Assembly (NCBI RefSeq): GCF_037038585.1
Contig: NC_092524.1
Location: 70,456,552-70,520,551, forward strand
Direction of reading: 5' to 3'
DNA: 64,000 bases
DNA from: Patagioenas fasciata
Lineage: Eukaryota; Chordata; Aves; Columbiformes; Columbidae
The notes under the pieces were generated by a model. The model was given only the letters and a program-made list of their open reading frames with translations, made no database searches and was not told where the DNA came from. Shown one piece after another: positions 13,101 through 28,100 of this stretch; position 1 is the first letter of the stretch, and each line of letters starts with the position of its first letter. Both the position numbers and the translations under genes were made by a program.

Positions 13101-16100
13101 GTAAACGTTCCCATTTGCTAAAGCCTGAGATGCATCAGCAAACATGGCTGTGAGCTGCTGATACAGCTTCACGAAGTCCTCGTTCCGACCAAGCTCGTTC
13201 TTCGCGCGGGTCAGCCCTTGGTAAAAAGTAGAAATAGCTTAGTATTTACCTTCTGGAGTGAATCCCATTTCTGCTACCCCAAAGACAAGCTTCCTCAGAA
13301 GCAGCAGGCTCCCTTCAAGAGCAAAAAGACACATGTTGGCTTTAGAAACTGTGACAAGCACTGTTTGGCATCAACATCTCTGCTCATGGCAGGGGTGGGA
13401 CTGGATGGGCTGGGAAGGTCCCTCCAACCCAGCCCCTGCTGTGATTGTAGGAAACGCTGCCAGTCACTCAAAGAGAAGGGAACCCAGACTAAAAGATAAA
13501 ATTAAGAAGTTTCTTGAATTATTTTATATCAATGTGGAAAAGAATTTTGTTCTGCTCAAACCAGAAACCAGTCTTAGCAGAACAGCAGCAAGAAGACTTA
13601 TTTATAATACTAGAACTATTTTCCATCAGTCATCTCTCAATAGCAGACAGGGATTTAAGGGATCTGAGCAGCTCTGAAATACACGGAATGTCCTCCTGTG
13701 CCAGGTCGAACAGCAGCACTATACCATCAGAAATGGCGTGAAAGTCATGAATTGTAAAAATGTCAAAAGCGTGAGATTAATGAGAAATTGTTAGCACATG
13801 CCTTCTATAAAATACATCCTATAGCTATTCGATAATGTGAAGCAAGCACTGTACGCTTTTGGCTCACACCTAGGAAAGGCAGTGCCATATTAATGAAGAA
13901 GTGCTGCGGGCAAAGTAGCTTTTGTAAGTCAGCACACAGTTACACAGCAGAGGGCAAACCCAACTGCAGCAAGAGCCCCAAGCTACACCGTGGGCTACAC
14001 TGTGGGCAACGGGGCAGCCAGAACCTTCCCGCCCGCTCTTGCGCTGACACTGCCAGGTGGAAATCCCCCCCCAGAGACGGCAGTGCCAAACCGGGCCTGC
14101 CGGACAGCACCGGCAGCCCCACAGCCCTCACAAGGACTGCGGAGAGCTGCCAAAGGCTCACAGCAGCCACCGACAGAATTAGGAACATAAACTGAGGCCA
14201 GAAGAGAAAACAACTTTCTACCTCGCCTGGTAAGCGTGGCAGATGTTGCACAGCTGGGAGAGAAATTCTAATGTGATGGGGACACATCTGCAACCTGGCT
14301 AAACCACTTAATAGTCACACGCATGTGAGTTTTGCTATAGGGGAAGAATGCTTTACAAGACCAAGCGGTTTCTCACTTTAAACTGATGATGGCTATTCTC
14401 TGTCTCTCCAAAGATGTTACTCCCACTGGCTCTGGGTGCTGTTTGTGCTTTGGGTTTTTTGCGAGCTGCTGCCATATAAACACATTGGCTTTCCCAAATA
14501 CACTCTGTCTTTAACCTGTTTCCAGGAGCGATGAAGTGGGACAAAATACCAACTTTATTTGAACCCATCCATTCTATAAGCTGTCTTGTGCAGATCTAGC
14601 CATAGAGATGAGGTGAACTGGACGAGGAGAGGAGACAGAAGAAGGATGTTTCTGAAGACATTTCACCTTTTGATCCATCCATAATTCCGCAAAGGTAGAT
14701 ATATAATGACCGTAAGCCCATTTGCAGCAGCAGCTCATAACCATGATATAAACTGATACAAAGCGCAAAGTCTCCTTCAATGATGCCTTGATGCATTCCC
14801 TGTGAAAACAGAGCAGGTCCATCATTACAATTAGGAAGTCAACAAGCAGCAGGAATTACAGCGCAATCCTGACGACAAAGTAAGACTGACGTGTGAGAAA
14901 CAGAGCCAAAGCGCCAACTGATGCACAGTGAGTCATCTGTCAAAACCTCACGATCAATGAAGCTGACCTGTTTCCCTCCTCCAAATACCTGCATTCGTCT
15001 CCCAGATCAGCTCGTCACTCCCCGATGCAGCCACACTCCAATCCTGACAGCGTTTGGCTACCCAGGCTACAAAATGTCCATCAGGACAGCCGTCTTGCCT
15101 GCTGGGAAGTTTATTGCCCAATGCTCTTTGTAAGGTACCCAGGCTTTCTTTTTTAAGGTAATTGTCTTTTTTCAGTTTGCAAAATTTGGCCTCTCCATGA
15201 CAATTTATAGAAAATAGAGGCAGTAATGCAGTTCTGAGGGGAAAGGGTGAACTCGGCACTCAGTAATTACAGCCTAAGTTCTCAAGGCAATTTCAGTTTG
15301 GAAATGGAGTTCTTCATCTTATCCTTAACTTTCCCACATTAGCATCGAGAAATGTGGCACGAGTAAGCCTGGTTTGTTCTGGGGCTGGAAACAGAATGCT
15401 AAAAAGGAAAGTAACTAAAAATGCAGCAGGAAACTTTGTACACTATGGAGTATTACTATCTATTCGCTACTTTAACAATGTGGAACAAATGAAGACATTT
15501 ACCATATTTTGTGAAGAAGGGTTTTTCCTATATTGATCTCTTGCTAGAATTATCTGGTACTTTGTAAGGCTGGGAATATCCCGTCTTGCTAAAACTCCTA
15601 TTTTAATCAGGCGTCCAGCAAACGTTTCTAGCACCTGCAAACAAAGCACAGGAGTATATAAGAGACGTGGAAGTGTATGTTTTTACAGATCTTACACGAC
15701 AGAACACACGTAGCTCATCTATTTTATTTGAAACACTGGATTTTTCAAACCAAGCTGTATTGATTTGTGCATTTGCTGTACCGGATGCCCACCTGCTGCT
15801 CTGCCTCACCATGAGGTTCTCTGTTATCAGCATGTTTCTAGGCAAACTTATTTTCTCCTAAGATCAGTAGAACTATCACAACTTAGTTCCATAAGGATTT
15901 GTGCCCTCCATCCTATAGATGAACACCCTCCTGCCCCCAGGATAACTCAATATCCACCAGATAACTGAGAAGTGCAAGCACCCCGTGCAGAGTGCTGGCA
16001 GAGTGGACAGGCACCGAGCTGGTGCTGCGGCTCCCTCTGACTGATAACCTGGATTCAGCGGTGGTTGGGGCTCAGGAAGACTCGTGTTCACCTTGGAGCA

Positions 16101-19100
16101 GTCTCGGTTAAGGCAGGCGGACGAGGGGCCAACAGGTTGGAAGGTTTGGAGTGCCCCGCTTCTTTCAGTAGCCGTGCCAACAGGCAACTTGTTTTGATCC
16201 ATCACATGTACCTGCTTTCCACATGGGTGGAACAAGGGAACTGACCTGCACTAATTCATCCTAATCCTGTTTTTCCTCCTTGTTTCTCAGCCTTAGGTGG
16301 TCAGGAGTTTTTTCATAGACTTAGTTGTGCATGAGTGCTAACTCTGTAATAATTGGAGTAATCAGATTTGTCCTACCAAAATTACTTACGAGTTGCTGGC
16401 CCACTTGGCTGGTGGCACAAAACATCTCAGTGCGCAACGAGGGGCTTCTCCGATGGCAGGCTGGGCTGGGCTGGGCTGGGCTGGGCTGGCAGCAGCCGGC
16501 TCCGAGAGCCACGGACACACAGCACTTCCCAGCTTTGCTGGGCATCTGAACACCCATAGCATAACAAAGGCCTAACCCCTTTATTGCTTTTCTTTTAGCC
16601 CACTGAAAACTGAGTCCAACTGAATCAATAAAACCAGGTCTAACTTTCAGGCCTCAAACAATGCTGATCTAATTAGGTCTTCAGCTTGCAAAGATAAAAT
16701 GCCCTAACAGGGAAAGAAAGTTGACTGTAAAGTGCGATGCATGTTACACACTAAGTAACAATACTACACTTAGTGTGTGCTGGGTTTTTAGAATCTGTTA
16801 GGCTGCAAGAGTATTATTAAAACCACACTCTACTTATACCACATCAATGCAGAGGCAGGTTAGTTTAACTCCTCTCTGCCTGGATTCTTTTACAGTTGGG
16901 TATCCCCCGTGTGCAGTGCCTTGTGGCACTAAGTGGCAAATTCTAAGAAAAGGGTGGGAATAATTGTCCCCGTCAGATCCAGCAGCGTTAACTCCCCAAA
17001 GACTCAAAAGCACAGGGAGAACTTGGGAAGGGTGAAAGGAAACTGGGGGGTTCCAGGCTGCCCCAGGTCCATCCCACAGCGCGCTGGAGCCAGCGCAAAA
17101 GCACATCCAGCACATCCAGGCTCAATTCTGAATGCCCTGCTGCATCCCACCCTCCCACCAAACCCTGACCAGCTGGACAGGAGGACACTGGGAATGCTGA
17201 AGATGCAGCTCAAACCGTGTCTCAAGGAGTGGAAATGGAGCCAGCCTCTGAACACAAATGTGCTTCTCTAGAAAAGAACGTTTTCATTAAAAAGCGATGC
17301 CCACAGAAGCACAGTATTTCAGCACTGCTTTCTATTTCCTAGACTTGTTGCACAGCTGCTTTTAAAAAGAAATTTCAGTTACGTGTACTCTTATGTTTCA
17401 TCCCTTGACCTAGTTTATAAGATGTAAGAAAATGACACTGTCACTGTGTGCCCAATGTACACCCCGTCTGATTTAATCATCTGCAAAACAAAGCGAGGAA
17501 GACTCTTAGGAGAGACAGCAGGATCCAGTCACCTGGAGCTTCCAAACTAACAAGGAACAGTAAACATAACCTACTTAGGAGAGATAGAGAAACCAGCCCT
17601 ACTCCCAGCAATTACATTTATCTCGTCCGTACCTCTATTTTTAATTAAAAAGATAATATTTCTGGAAAGTCGCCTCCATCTTTCCAAAACATTTAAGTGT
17701 TATGTTACCCATTTAAAAACAGAACTGTAGAATCAATTCAAATTAATTGCTTACTATGACTTATGGGTTTTTTCTAGCTCAGTAAATGGAGTTCAAAAAG
17801 CTGACAGATTTATGACCAGTATAGAGAGGACAACCCACACGGCACTGAACTTGCCGAGCACACGCAGGGCTCTGCTGAACGGGGGATCCTGGGCAGCAAA
17901 CGACGCTGTCTGTTTGGAGCTTGTCCCCGAGCTTGGCTCAGGACGTGTGTCAGGAGCTCCCACGTTAGCTGGGGACGGCGTGTGCTACAAGCAGAGCTGG
18001 CACGGCCAAGAGCGCTGGCTGTTCCAGCTGTTCGCACCAAAAACTGCTATTAATCTGTTTTCTCTTGGCACAGTAACAAAGGCTGTAAACAAACGCCAAC
18101 GCCTAATTATTTTACTGCAGATTTGCAAGTACTCTTTACGAAGAAAAACAAGAAATCTCCCACGCATAAACACTGTAACTGCATTGCATTTCTTTCAGAG
18201 CGGAGAAGATGGGTTTGGGAGAAAGCACATAAGTCCCACTGACACCCCAGCCTGCTCAACCAGGACCAGCAAACCGGAGTGGGGACCAAACCCAGGGGTT
18301 CGATGCGGTCACACAGCACACACCAGCACTGCTCTCCGCTCCAGATCGCCAAGTGTTCAACAAAGGGGGAAAAGCAAGAGAAGAAAGAGAAAGAGGAGAG
18401 CTCCTGCAGGCTCTGAGCCCACCACCCACCGCTGGAAAGGCAGCTCCAGAGGTGGACTTATCACAACCCTTCACAACTGAACTGTGATCACAGTGTCCAG
18501 GGGACAGCAAACAGATTCTGCAGGAAGCACGAGAGCACCCAGGGCCTTGCGCAGCTCCGGGTAAAGGTTCAGTGCAGATCTAGAGCGTTCATTGCTTGGG
18601 TTTAGGACACACTAGAAAGGTTTGGGCTTCACGAAGTGTGCTGCCTCGGCAAGTGTGAGTGCAATGACCAAGTGCTCCTGGAAGCCACATCCGCGTTCGG
18701 TGTCTGCCCGCGGGGAGCCCAGGCTGAGGCAGCCCTGAGCCTCCATCCGGGTCCCGGTGACAGCGGCACCGGAGCCAGGGCCGCTCACAAACACCTGCGC
18801 TGACGGGAGAGAAACTTCCCAGGCTCACACAACACCTGAGAGCAAAAAGAGTTTATTGGAACATCTGATGAAGCCTCTCAAACCATAGTATAGCACCTCA
18901 AAGACACAAAAGAGGACAATTAGTAGAAAAAAGCATGGGGTTATGACAGGGAAGGCACTGGGAACGGCATCTGGAGCCACAATCGGTGCTCAGTTCTGGC
19001 TATTCTCCCTGTAAAACTTCCAAGTCATGGCAAACAAACTCTACACAAGAGGCAGAAAAGTGCTATGTTGTGTAAGCTTTCTACTGACATTTTCTTACCG

Positions 19101-22100
19101 TTCCAATAATGAAACTAAAGCAACAGGGACCCAGCGGGGGACAGTGTTTTTAGGTTGATCTTATAATTGTCCAAAGCCAATACTGCTCAACCCAGTAACG
19201 ATCTCGGCACCTCTCAAAGTCCTGTTGTCAAGTCTACATTAACTCATTCAGACACTTGACAGTCTCCCCAGGGATCTCTTACATATTGAAGTTGCTACTC
19301 GTAAGAAAGATACAAGAGTTTGTCCTTTTATAATATCTTGGTTTTCTCCTGTTACAGCATTTTTCATTTCTTAGAAGTTACAAAAAAAAAAAAAAAAGCC
19401 TACAGTTTTTACTTTGCCATTAATTTCACCGAGAAGTGATAAGAAACAAGTGGCTTTTCCATATCAGTCTGCCATTCGGTGAGAGTAAACGGCACCCCTT
19501 TGCCACGGGGCAGAAAGCAGCACCTACTGAGGGCATTTCATGTCCTCCATTTGCAAGGCTGAATATTTGTTTGTCTTTTATATTCCAAGATACAACTTGT
19601 CAGGAAACACCCGGAATACAGCGCTACCAAACCCATTGATCTCAAGAGTGGCTATTGATTAGCCAGCACCCGTACACCAAGTTAATGAGCTGGGGGAAAA
19701 CCCCACATACAACAAAATCCAGCTTTGTTCAGCTCTATCGACAACCAGTGCCTGTTACCTCGGCTGGCAGCAGCACCCAGACCTGGCGCATCCTCACAGC
19801 TCCCCAGATGTAGCGCTTCGGGTGTCATTACTGAGCAGACCACAATAAACCACACACAGGGATTTGTGCAGGTGGATCTTTAAAGCAGGACCTTAAACTC
19901 CTACCTGTCTCTTTCTCGCAGGTAATGGTCAATACCCACCGGCATTTCTCACAAATAGAGAAATTTAGCTGTGATTTTAGACAATGTCTCTAGTTTTTTA
20001 TTTGTTGTGTAGTTTTGGTTTGTGTTTTGTTTGGTTTTGTTGTTGTTTTGGTTGGTTTTTTCCCCATCCCCAGCAACGATGCCTATCAATCCTCTAAATA
20101 GAAATCATTGCACCTAAGCAACTACTCATTATCATTAGTAATGGCTGAACAAAAGAGTTGTGACTGTTTTCTGTGAGAAACTGTCAGAATTATTTACGCA
20201 GGATAGGCGGAGGAAGAGCTTCTGCCCATTGCCTCAAAGTCACCTCCAGAACAAGGGTTTCCTGCAAGAGCCAGGATGCCCTCGCTGGGTAGCAATAATC
20301 CAGCTGCCAAAATTACATTGAAAATTCCTTACCCTCAAAACCAAACTCAGCATTTGCACTGCACTAAGTGTAATTAGACACTAGTTGTGATGTGGAGCAA
20401 TTCACGTTGTGCTTTACTTCAAGGTACCTACTCACAGTAATGTAGTTGCCGCAAAAAGCAAGTTCTAACAAGTAAAAATCAGGTAACTGCCAGAAAATAC
20501 CGTCCACCTCAGCATGTTTGCAATGCAGCTTGTGAGTCTGTGCTCAAGGCAGCAAGAAATCAAACCATCAGACAACCAAACACTTCAGCAAACATCATCT
20601 GCAGCACCTGTCGAGGATTTGCCTTGTGGGTGAGCTGGAGATGGAGCAGAGCCCGTGGTGCTGACGCTGCCCACGGCTGAGGCCAAACGTCCCCACGCTG
20701 GAACCGCCTGCTCCACTGACTGCAGCCGCTGCCTTCCACCCCTCTGCAAAACCCTGCATGCTACGATCCCGGGAAAGAACAGATCTCTCAGGACTCTCCC
20801 GCTGGCCCCTGCTCCTCCCTTTGCAGCTCGGCACCAAACAGCAGTGCTTGGCTGGTCAGCTGGGGCTGGCAGAAGGGGCGATAGGAGCAGCAGGGCTTCA
20901 GTCTGGAGCGTCACTGCATCGCCAGGACCTGCGCACCTCTGGCTTCTAAGGCAATTAATACTTCATTGTCACACAAGAGCAGCCCCTGGGACTGGGAAAC
21001 CAAAGCTGAGCATGATCAGAAACCTAAAAATAGGCAAAACGGGGGGTGGGAGATGAAGCATCACATCACACCCATCACAGCCAACAGTTATATCCCCAGC
21101 CTTTGGTCTCCAGCACGTGTCTCAACAGTGCACGGCACAGGACTATTTTCCTATTACTCCAAAATTCTGAAAGTCCACAGGTTCCCCTTTCCTGCCTGTG
21201 CAAAAAAAAAACACCGAACAAACCACTTAGTTCACGTCAAATTTAAAGCTGGAACGAAAGACGACTACAAAAAGAACCACATGCTCCACACAGACCACCA
21301 ATTCAGATTCTGCTTTAATTGTCATGGCCATCCCTGACCTCTTCCTCAGGAAAGCTTGCCTGGGCAACGGCAAATTAGGCAGCTGCCAACTACCTACACT
21401 GGACTTTTCAATGACAAAGTGACCCAGAGCTTTTGCACTCCTCACCTGAGCCAGTTCGGAGTGACTCCTGAATAAAAGAAAGATCTGTCTGTCAACCATG
21501 GTTTGAAAATGTAAAAGAAGTTACAATAAAGAAGGACTAACAGGACATGGGGAAAAAAATGTAGAGAACAGGCAGGAAAGAGAATGTGAGTTAATAGAGA
21601 AAAAAAAACATACGAAACATAAATTCCTTTAAGATCTATACTGTTTGGATCCTACAGCCCCGGGTGAAGCTACAGAGCATCCCAATTGCTAGCGGAGTGA
21701 GCAGGGTGCCTTGCCGGGTCTGCCGCGGACGGCGCAGGAGGAGTGGGGGTCAGGGAGCACGGAGCGGGGTTTGGGAGGGAGCGGGGCGCAGGGCGGGGAG
21801 CGGGGGTCAGGGAGCGCGGAGCGGGGTTTGGGAGGGAGCGGGGCGCAGGTGGGAGCGGTTGGAGCGGTGGGAGCGCGCAGCGGGGCGCACGGGAAAGCGC
21901 GGAGCGGGCCCGTCTCTCCTCCCTCCCGGCCCTGCCCCGGCGCGGGCAGGCAGAGGCGGGGGCCGCCCCCGCGTGTGCCAGCGCTCGCCCCCCCGCCCTC
22001 AATCCCTGGGCCGGGCAAGCCCTTGATAAAGCGGCGCGGCGGCGGCAGCGCTTCCAGCCCGCTCCCCGGCTCGGCTCGGCTCAGCTCGGCGCGATGGAGA

Positions 22101-25100
22101 CGGGCGGCTGCCGCATGAGCGGCGCGGAGACGGGCGGCTCGGCCATGATCACACTGGAGGACCTGGACGGGATGCCGGAGGAGAGCCCGGACTCCGCGTA
22201 CCACAGCAACGGCAGCAGCCTGGAGGAGGAGGCCGAGCGCATGGAGGACGAGGAGCAGGAGCGGCTGCTGAGCTACTGGCAGAGCGTGGGCAGGGGGCAC
22301 CAGGTGGACGTGCCCCGGGGTAAGAGCCGGCGGGACCGCGGGCGGCAGCGCTCGGCCCGGGCTAAGCCGCTTTCGCCCACAGCAGCTCGCTGGGCTTGGG
22401 GGATTAGGGAGGCGGTATTTCCGAGCTTACCGGCCGGTCCCGTAACCTTCCCGGTTATTCCTGCCCTTCGGCGGCAGGGGGTCCCTCTCGGCAGCCCCGT
22501 GCGCGGTACCGCTGCTGGTGACGGGCTCCCCGCGGGGACCGGAGCGGTGCCACGGCGACGGGCTGGCATCTGCAAACCGCTCCCCTCGGGAGAGCCCGCC
22601 CGGGGGCTCACCAGCTGGCCCTTCGGGACAGGGGGGACGGGCCGGGAGGAGCCCGGTGCCCCCGCACCCCAGGCCGGCTGTCCCCGTGGGGGCACAGCAA
22701 GGGGTATCGCAGTGAACACTTGTGGCACACACTCCGAGCTAAAGCTTCACACAGGGCGATTCACAAGGTTTTTCCAACTTAGGGAAGCAGCTGTAGTAGT
22801 AGCGGATTGACCTGTTTACACTAGAAAGGACTGATTCGAGTTTTCCGTCTTAATATTAAATTTCACTACCTGTGAAAGCATTTGTCTTAAGAATCTCCCC
22901 TTGCTGTAGCTATTCAACAGGTTAGTTCTTTAGAGAAAGACGGGTGAAGGATGGCACGGGGTAAACAAGTGAAAGATGGAATTTGACAGCATGCCTCCCG
23001 GGCTTATAGCATGAAGAAATTGTTTACTTTCCCTTTTGAGAAAGACTCAAGAATTTGAAACACTGTAACAAGTCAGGCAACTCATAACAAGCAGCAGAGA
23101 GTAACATAGACAGCTGATTCAGAAACTTTAGCCCATCTGCAGATATTGTGAGTATCGCCACTGTTCACATAAATCCCCTTTAAGAGGATGGCCGGCAGCA
23201 AAGCCTTAAACACCACAGCACTGGACACTACCAAAACAAAACTGGCATTGCAAAACGTTCCAGCGCAGCAAAGGGCACAAGCTCCTTTTCCAGTCACACC
23301 TAGGAGTCTCATCTTATCTTCCCAAGAGCCTCAACAGTAGCTTTGTGCAGCAGAAAACAAGATCCCTTCCCATGAAATTACCTGGTACTCCGATACGCGG
23401 GAATTTCAATGCCCTCTTTCGCCAAGATTTATTAGGCAGGATATTAAGCCTAGGAAATATGTCCAAAGTAGTATTTTGCCACAGTTTAGTTACTGTATTA
23501 CAAAAGGTTTACTTTGCAATGCTAAGCAAATGTTACAAAAATCTAAATAAGAGAGTTTTCTCCAGGTGCTGTCCAGGGCTGTCTCACAGACCACATCTCA
23601 GCCAGAGCAGCCTAAGAGTTGGCCAGATTGGTTCACATTCAAAGACCAACTCAACCGTTAATATCTGTGGCTACTATCCAGTCAGCCTAAGTGCTCTGGA
23701 GCCTCGGGGAGCATGGGGAGGAATGGCAGGGACTCTGGGAGGAGGAGCCCGCCCGGCCACGGGGGGCAGGTCACCCTCTGGACTGCTGTGCGCCGGCCAG
23801 CAGCTGCTCTCAGACATCACCTCATCAGAACATACCGGAGCTTCACTTGGCTGACTCCTGACTGCCAGCCTGGTGTCTGTGCACGCCAATTTACCACTGT
23901 TAACGAGATCTTAATCCTATGGACCAGCTGGTCTATGCCAAACATTGCGACAAAAAGAGAAAAGAAAATTAAAAGTGCAGGAAGGTATAATCTAACTTTC
24001 TTGGCTTGAGAACTCCATTTTATCTACTCCCAGTAGACACAGAAAATATGCTACAGCAGCTACTTTTAAATTCCTCAAATCTAATTCCAATATAAGAGCA
24101 TCCTCTAGCAAGCGCGCTCCCGAGGTGCTGCTCTCCCAGGGCGCGTTGCATGCAGGCGCTGGTTCCCAGCACCGGTGCTCTGGAGTCACCATGTGCGCTA
24201 TGGCAGGGCAGAGCTCACAGGTCCATCCCACCCCACTGGCACTCCCAGCAGGTCTCAGGCACAAATTGAGACACACAGCAATTTAAATACTGCTCAACCT
24301 CGCTGCTATGCACAAGTCTTGTCAAATGTGCCTTATCTAAATGTCTTTGAAAAGATTTGCCTCTTTCACAATACCTACCTATAGCAGCAACTGTAATAAC
24401 GATGCTGAACTGTCACCAAGCCAAGCCTTACCCAGCCACGCTGCTGCAACCCATCTCGCCTTGTTTTGTCACACCGGTGTTCAGGTGTGCAAGCCTGGAC
24501 TGACAGACAATGCATGAAGCAACTCCCTTGCTTTTGGGCAGTATAATCTAAGTATTGGCCATGTTAAGATATTTATAACATATATTATACTGTCATGCCT
24601 GGCAGACATGGATTCATGAACTGAAGAATAAGACTCCTGAAACAACTTAATTAGTTGTAACTTCTTCCCCATGCATTAATAAGGATGGAAAGAAAGGAAG
24701 GAATAAAAAAACAGAGTTAACAATTCTAGAGTCCTAAAGTGTTTCCTAATTCTTGAGTACTCTATGGAAAAATTCCCTGCTGAGGTCTGATCTGCTTTTA
24801 TTTTTCTGCAGCCTCCACAGACATACATTTTATGTCGGTTATTGCTTACATTTTTAATCCTTCCCAATTATGTGTTTTTTGGGTTTTTTTGTTTGTTGTT
24901 TTTTTTTTTTAATGTTTAAAACTAACTAAACTGTAGCCTTCTCCCCTTCATTAAAAGGATCATACTGTTCCAAATAGTCTTAGAGCTAAACCCCCTGCAC
25001 TGGATGCCCGGAGATGTAGGTTTGTAGCTCAGCTACAGATTTACCAAGTGACCCAGGCCAAGCTAATTCTCCCGCACCTCAGGCCTCCTGCCTTTGCCAC

Positions 25101-28100
25101 TCAAGGTACTGAGGCACTGAAAACACCCAAGGGAAGGGCTGATGGTCCAGGTGAAGCTTCGGTCCTTTTCTGGCACGTCTGACTGACACCACGAGGCAGC
25201 ATAGCAGAAATTCACGTCCAGGCTTTCAAACGCCATACAGAAAAACTAAGTTTCTAATCCTGTCAAAGTACACAAACGCCTACATTTCTTCGGCTTTGCA
25301 AGGCAAGGGCCTAGCTTTCCACTCTGTTCCCATTCCTAAGGCTAACATCACAGCCAGAGTTTCCAAGCCTGTTTGTTAGGCATCAACTTTATTTATGAAC
25401 TGCAGCTATAAGTGATGTCAATGCGACCATAGCTGCAAATACACCTAATCCAGCCATATTTAAGTTACAATCTTGTGGGAGAACAGAGGTACTAGAATAT
25501 GCTAGTATTAGGTATGCAACTAAAATATATTTGCTCTTTCTATCCATTTGAGCTCGACTGGGAAGTCTGACAATTAATTAAAGGGCAAACCGCACAGTGC
25601 CCCGTTCACCAAATACAGCTGTTATGTTCATGTCATCTTTACCAATGTTTCGTGGGGACTACAGCCATTCGAGAACATCGCACCGCCCTTATCTGTTTCT
25701 GGCAGGTGCGATGGAACCTGACAAACACCAAAACTTGCTTTGCGCTACTCACACCACTATTTAAGTTACATTTCAGTTCTGCTGCAGAGTTACTATTCAC
25801 TCTAAATCAACAGCCTTCTGCCCCTTCCAAACTGAAATAAAAGCTTTCCTCTAATGTACCTGGTATCTAACCAGACAGTGCATGTATAAAACTACCATGT
25901 GGCAGAAAGCAATTCTGTTAACGCAAATCTGTTCTAATTTCTTTGTTAAACAAACATCTTTCTAAGGTACAGTTCTTCAGTGAAGTACACACAAAGCAAT
26001 TAAGGTACAGTTCTTCAGTGAAGTACACACGAAGCAATTTTAAGTTTCCTTATCTCCTATTTCTTTGACTTAAGAGGACACTTTCCTCCTGCCTACCCTT
26101 GTCACCAACACCAGGCCCCTGAGGTTCAGCTGAGGGACAGCAGAACGAGCCCCATTTCATTGTGGTTCCTCCAGCTCCGAGCATCACTGTGTTCTCTGCT
26201 TGCAGACATGGCCGAGCCCATCCAGCAGCTGACCAGGAACAACAGCCCCCAGGAGAGACAGAGCATCCCCTTCACCCTCATCCAGCGCAAGGAGAAGGTA
26301 CCGCTCCCCCGGTGCAAACGTGCTGCTTTACACAACCATTTTAACCGTTTCACCATTCAGCATCGGGAGTGCAGAACATTGTAATTGGATAGCTGCATTT
26401 CACTTTTAACATCTCACTGGTTTTGCATGCGTGAGTTTTTCTTTTTGTAAAGTAGAAACTACCAGGAAAGTCAGAAGACGACCAGGAATTACAGTCTTTG
26501 ACATTTTAGAATTAATTTAACAAAACCCCTCATGGTTTGGCATTTGAAATAAAATGCCTATTTTCTTCATTTAAATCAATGCATTTGCTTCTTTACACAA
26601 GCATGTCAATAAAACCTTAGCAGAGAATACTTGGAAGAGATTAATAACTGAATTTAAAAGCAAAGCTGGACCTTTGTATCAGGAGTCATTACCAACCAAA
26701 GCGGCATTTTGCAAACCTGTCCTATCAAACCCAACTTATCCTGCAGTGAAAAACTGAAACTGACGTCCAGCAGATCGTTAACAGGTCAGGAAACATGCAG
26801 ACAGGTGTCTGAGCTTAAATACGTGACAAATCAAGAAATATTTACTAACCATGTATGAAGAATTCTTGTCGCATTCCTTTTAAGTAGATCTATACCATTC
26901 AGATTTATAAACATCACCATTTGGTTGAGTATACTTCATCTGAGCAGTCTGGGACTCCTGACTCTTTGTGTTGTAACTAAATGTTTCAAAGCAATTTCTC
27001 AGTGCTACTGTAATTACTGCAGATTAAAAAAGAAGGTTATTCAGTGTAATTTGCAACTAAGTGTGTAATACTGCAGTTCCTTAAAGGAAAAATATCTGAA
27101 AGCCATTTGAAACAAATTTTGGTCCAAAATAAGCAGCATGGCCCTTCTTGAGTTATATGAGGAAGGATTAAAATCCACATGTTCCTTTCAAGATTATGTC
27201 AGTGGCAGCTGAAAACCAGGCAACCGGTCCTGTACTCAGGTGAGATGCACACGCTGCGTTGCTCTGGGTGCCGATTTATTATGCGCCAGCTTGGAGCTGG
27301 AAATGAAGCGTGTGTGCACTCACAATTCAACAGAACGTGCTTCAGCTACAGCTGACACCGGGACTTGAAATCCACTCTTCATGCTCGCTGCTCTCTGCTC
27401 ACACACCTACAGCAGCTGATTTCTCTATGCTACGAGTAAAGCACTGAAATATTGTTTGACTTATATCTGTTTGGGTGATTAATTTAAACTAGAAAACTAT
27501 TATCTTCCTGTGTTTGCAGCTTGGAGATCTCCTTTATGAAAAACGTCAGTATGGAAAAGCCAAATGGGCTTGTATAAAAATGAAAGAAAAACAGTATGAG
27601 CAGAGCATATGCCTTGGATTCATGAAGCTTATGAGGTACATTTGTGAGCAGAATTCCTCAGGTAATTGGTACCGCAATTCTACGTTCAAGTCAAACCACT
27701 GTACTTACGCACTCGCTGCTGCTAATTGGGATACAGTTTTATTAGCTTTTATTAGCGTTTCCCAAGCACTGCGGGGAGCTGGCTCTGCCCATTTCGCAGG
27801 CTCTCCGCTATGAAACAGGCTTCTGCTGCACAACTGTAGTGACAGGGCTGAAATCACCTGTTCTAAGATCCTATTCAGAGTGTAACACCAAAAGAGACCA
27901 TAATGTTTTGCCTCCTTCATTTTAGTTCATGATACTCAACTTGAGCATGTCTGAATGGACACCAGAAATGTGCGCCTGAAGCATACTTTCCAGAAAGATA
28001 AGCCAGGTTTAACCCAAATGCTTTAAAATAATGGCAAGTCCACCATGTCTTTGATAGCTTGTGCCTGCACGAAACGTGCACCTAAGTTCCCAACCCAATT

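Larger units (their letters stand above)
15635..22093 (-). other. FANCM intron 4, part 3' (on FANCM strand) of the nested SOUL gene
   Basis: About 6.4 kb, noncoding as far as I can see. A short GGGCT pentamer repeat lies at 16460-16490 and a 16-nt A run at 19382-19397. A T/G-rich stretch is at 19990-20061, and the SOUL promoter GC island begins near 21700. A 222-codon open frame (17812-18480, plus) resembles no family and is taken as chance. Confidence 0.75.

Noticed and set aside
17812-18480. 222-codon open frame on the plus strand in FANCM intron 4
   Set aside because: No recognisable domain and no convincing codon pattern. It is long for chance but not impossible in 64 kb; mixed composition and stray Arg/Lys runs suggest a random frame.
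21743-22810. 355-codon open frame covering SOUL exon 1
   Set aside because: GC-rich read-through from the 5' UTR into intron 1. Only 22094-22319 is supported by splicing into exon 2.
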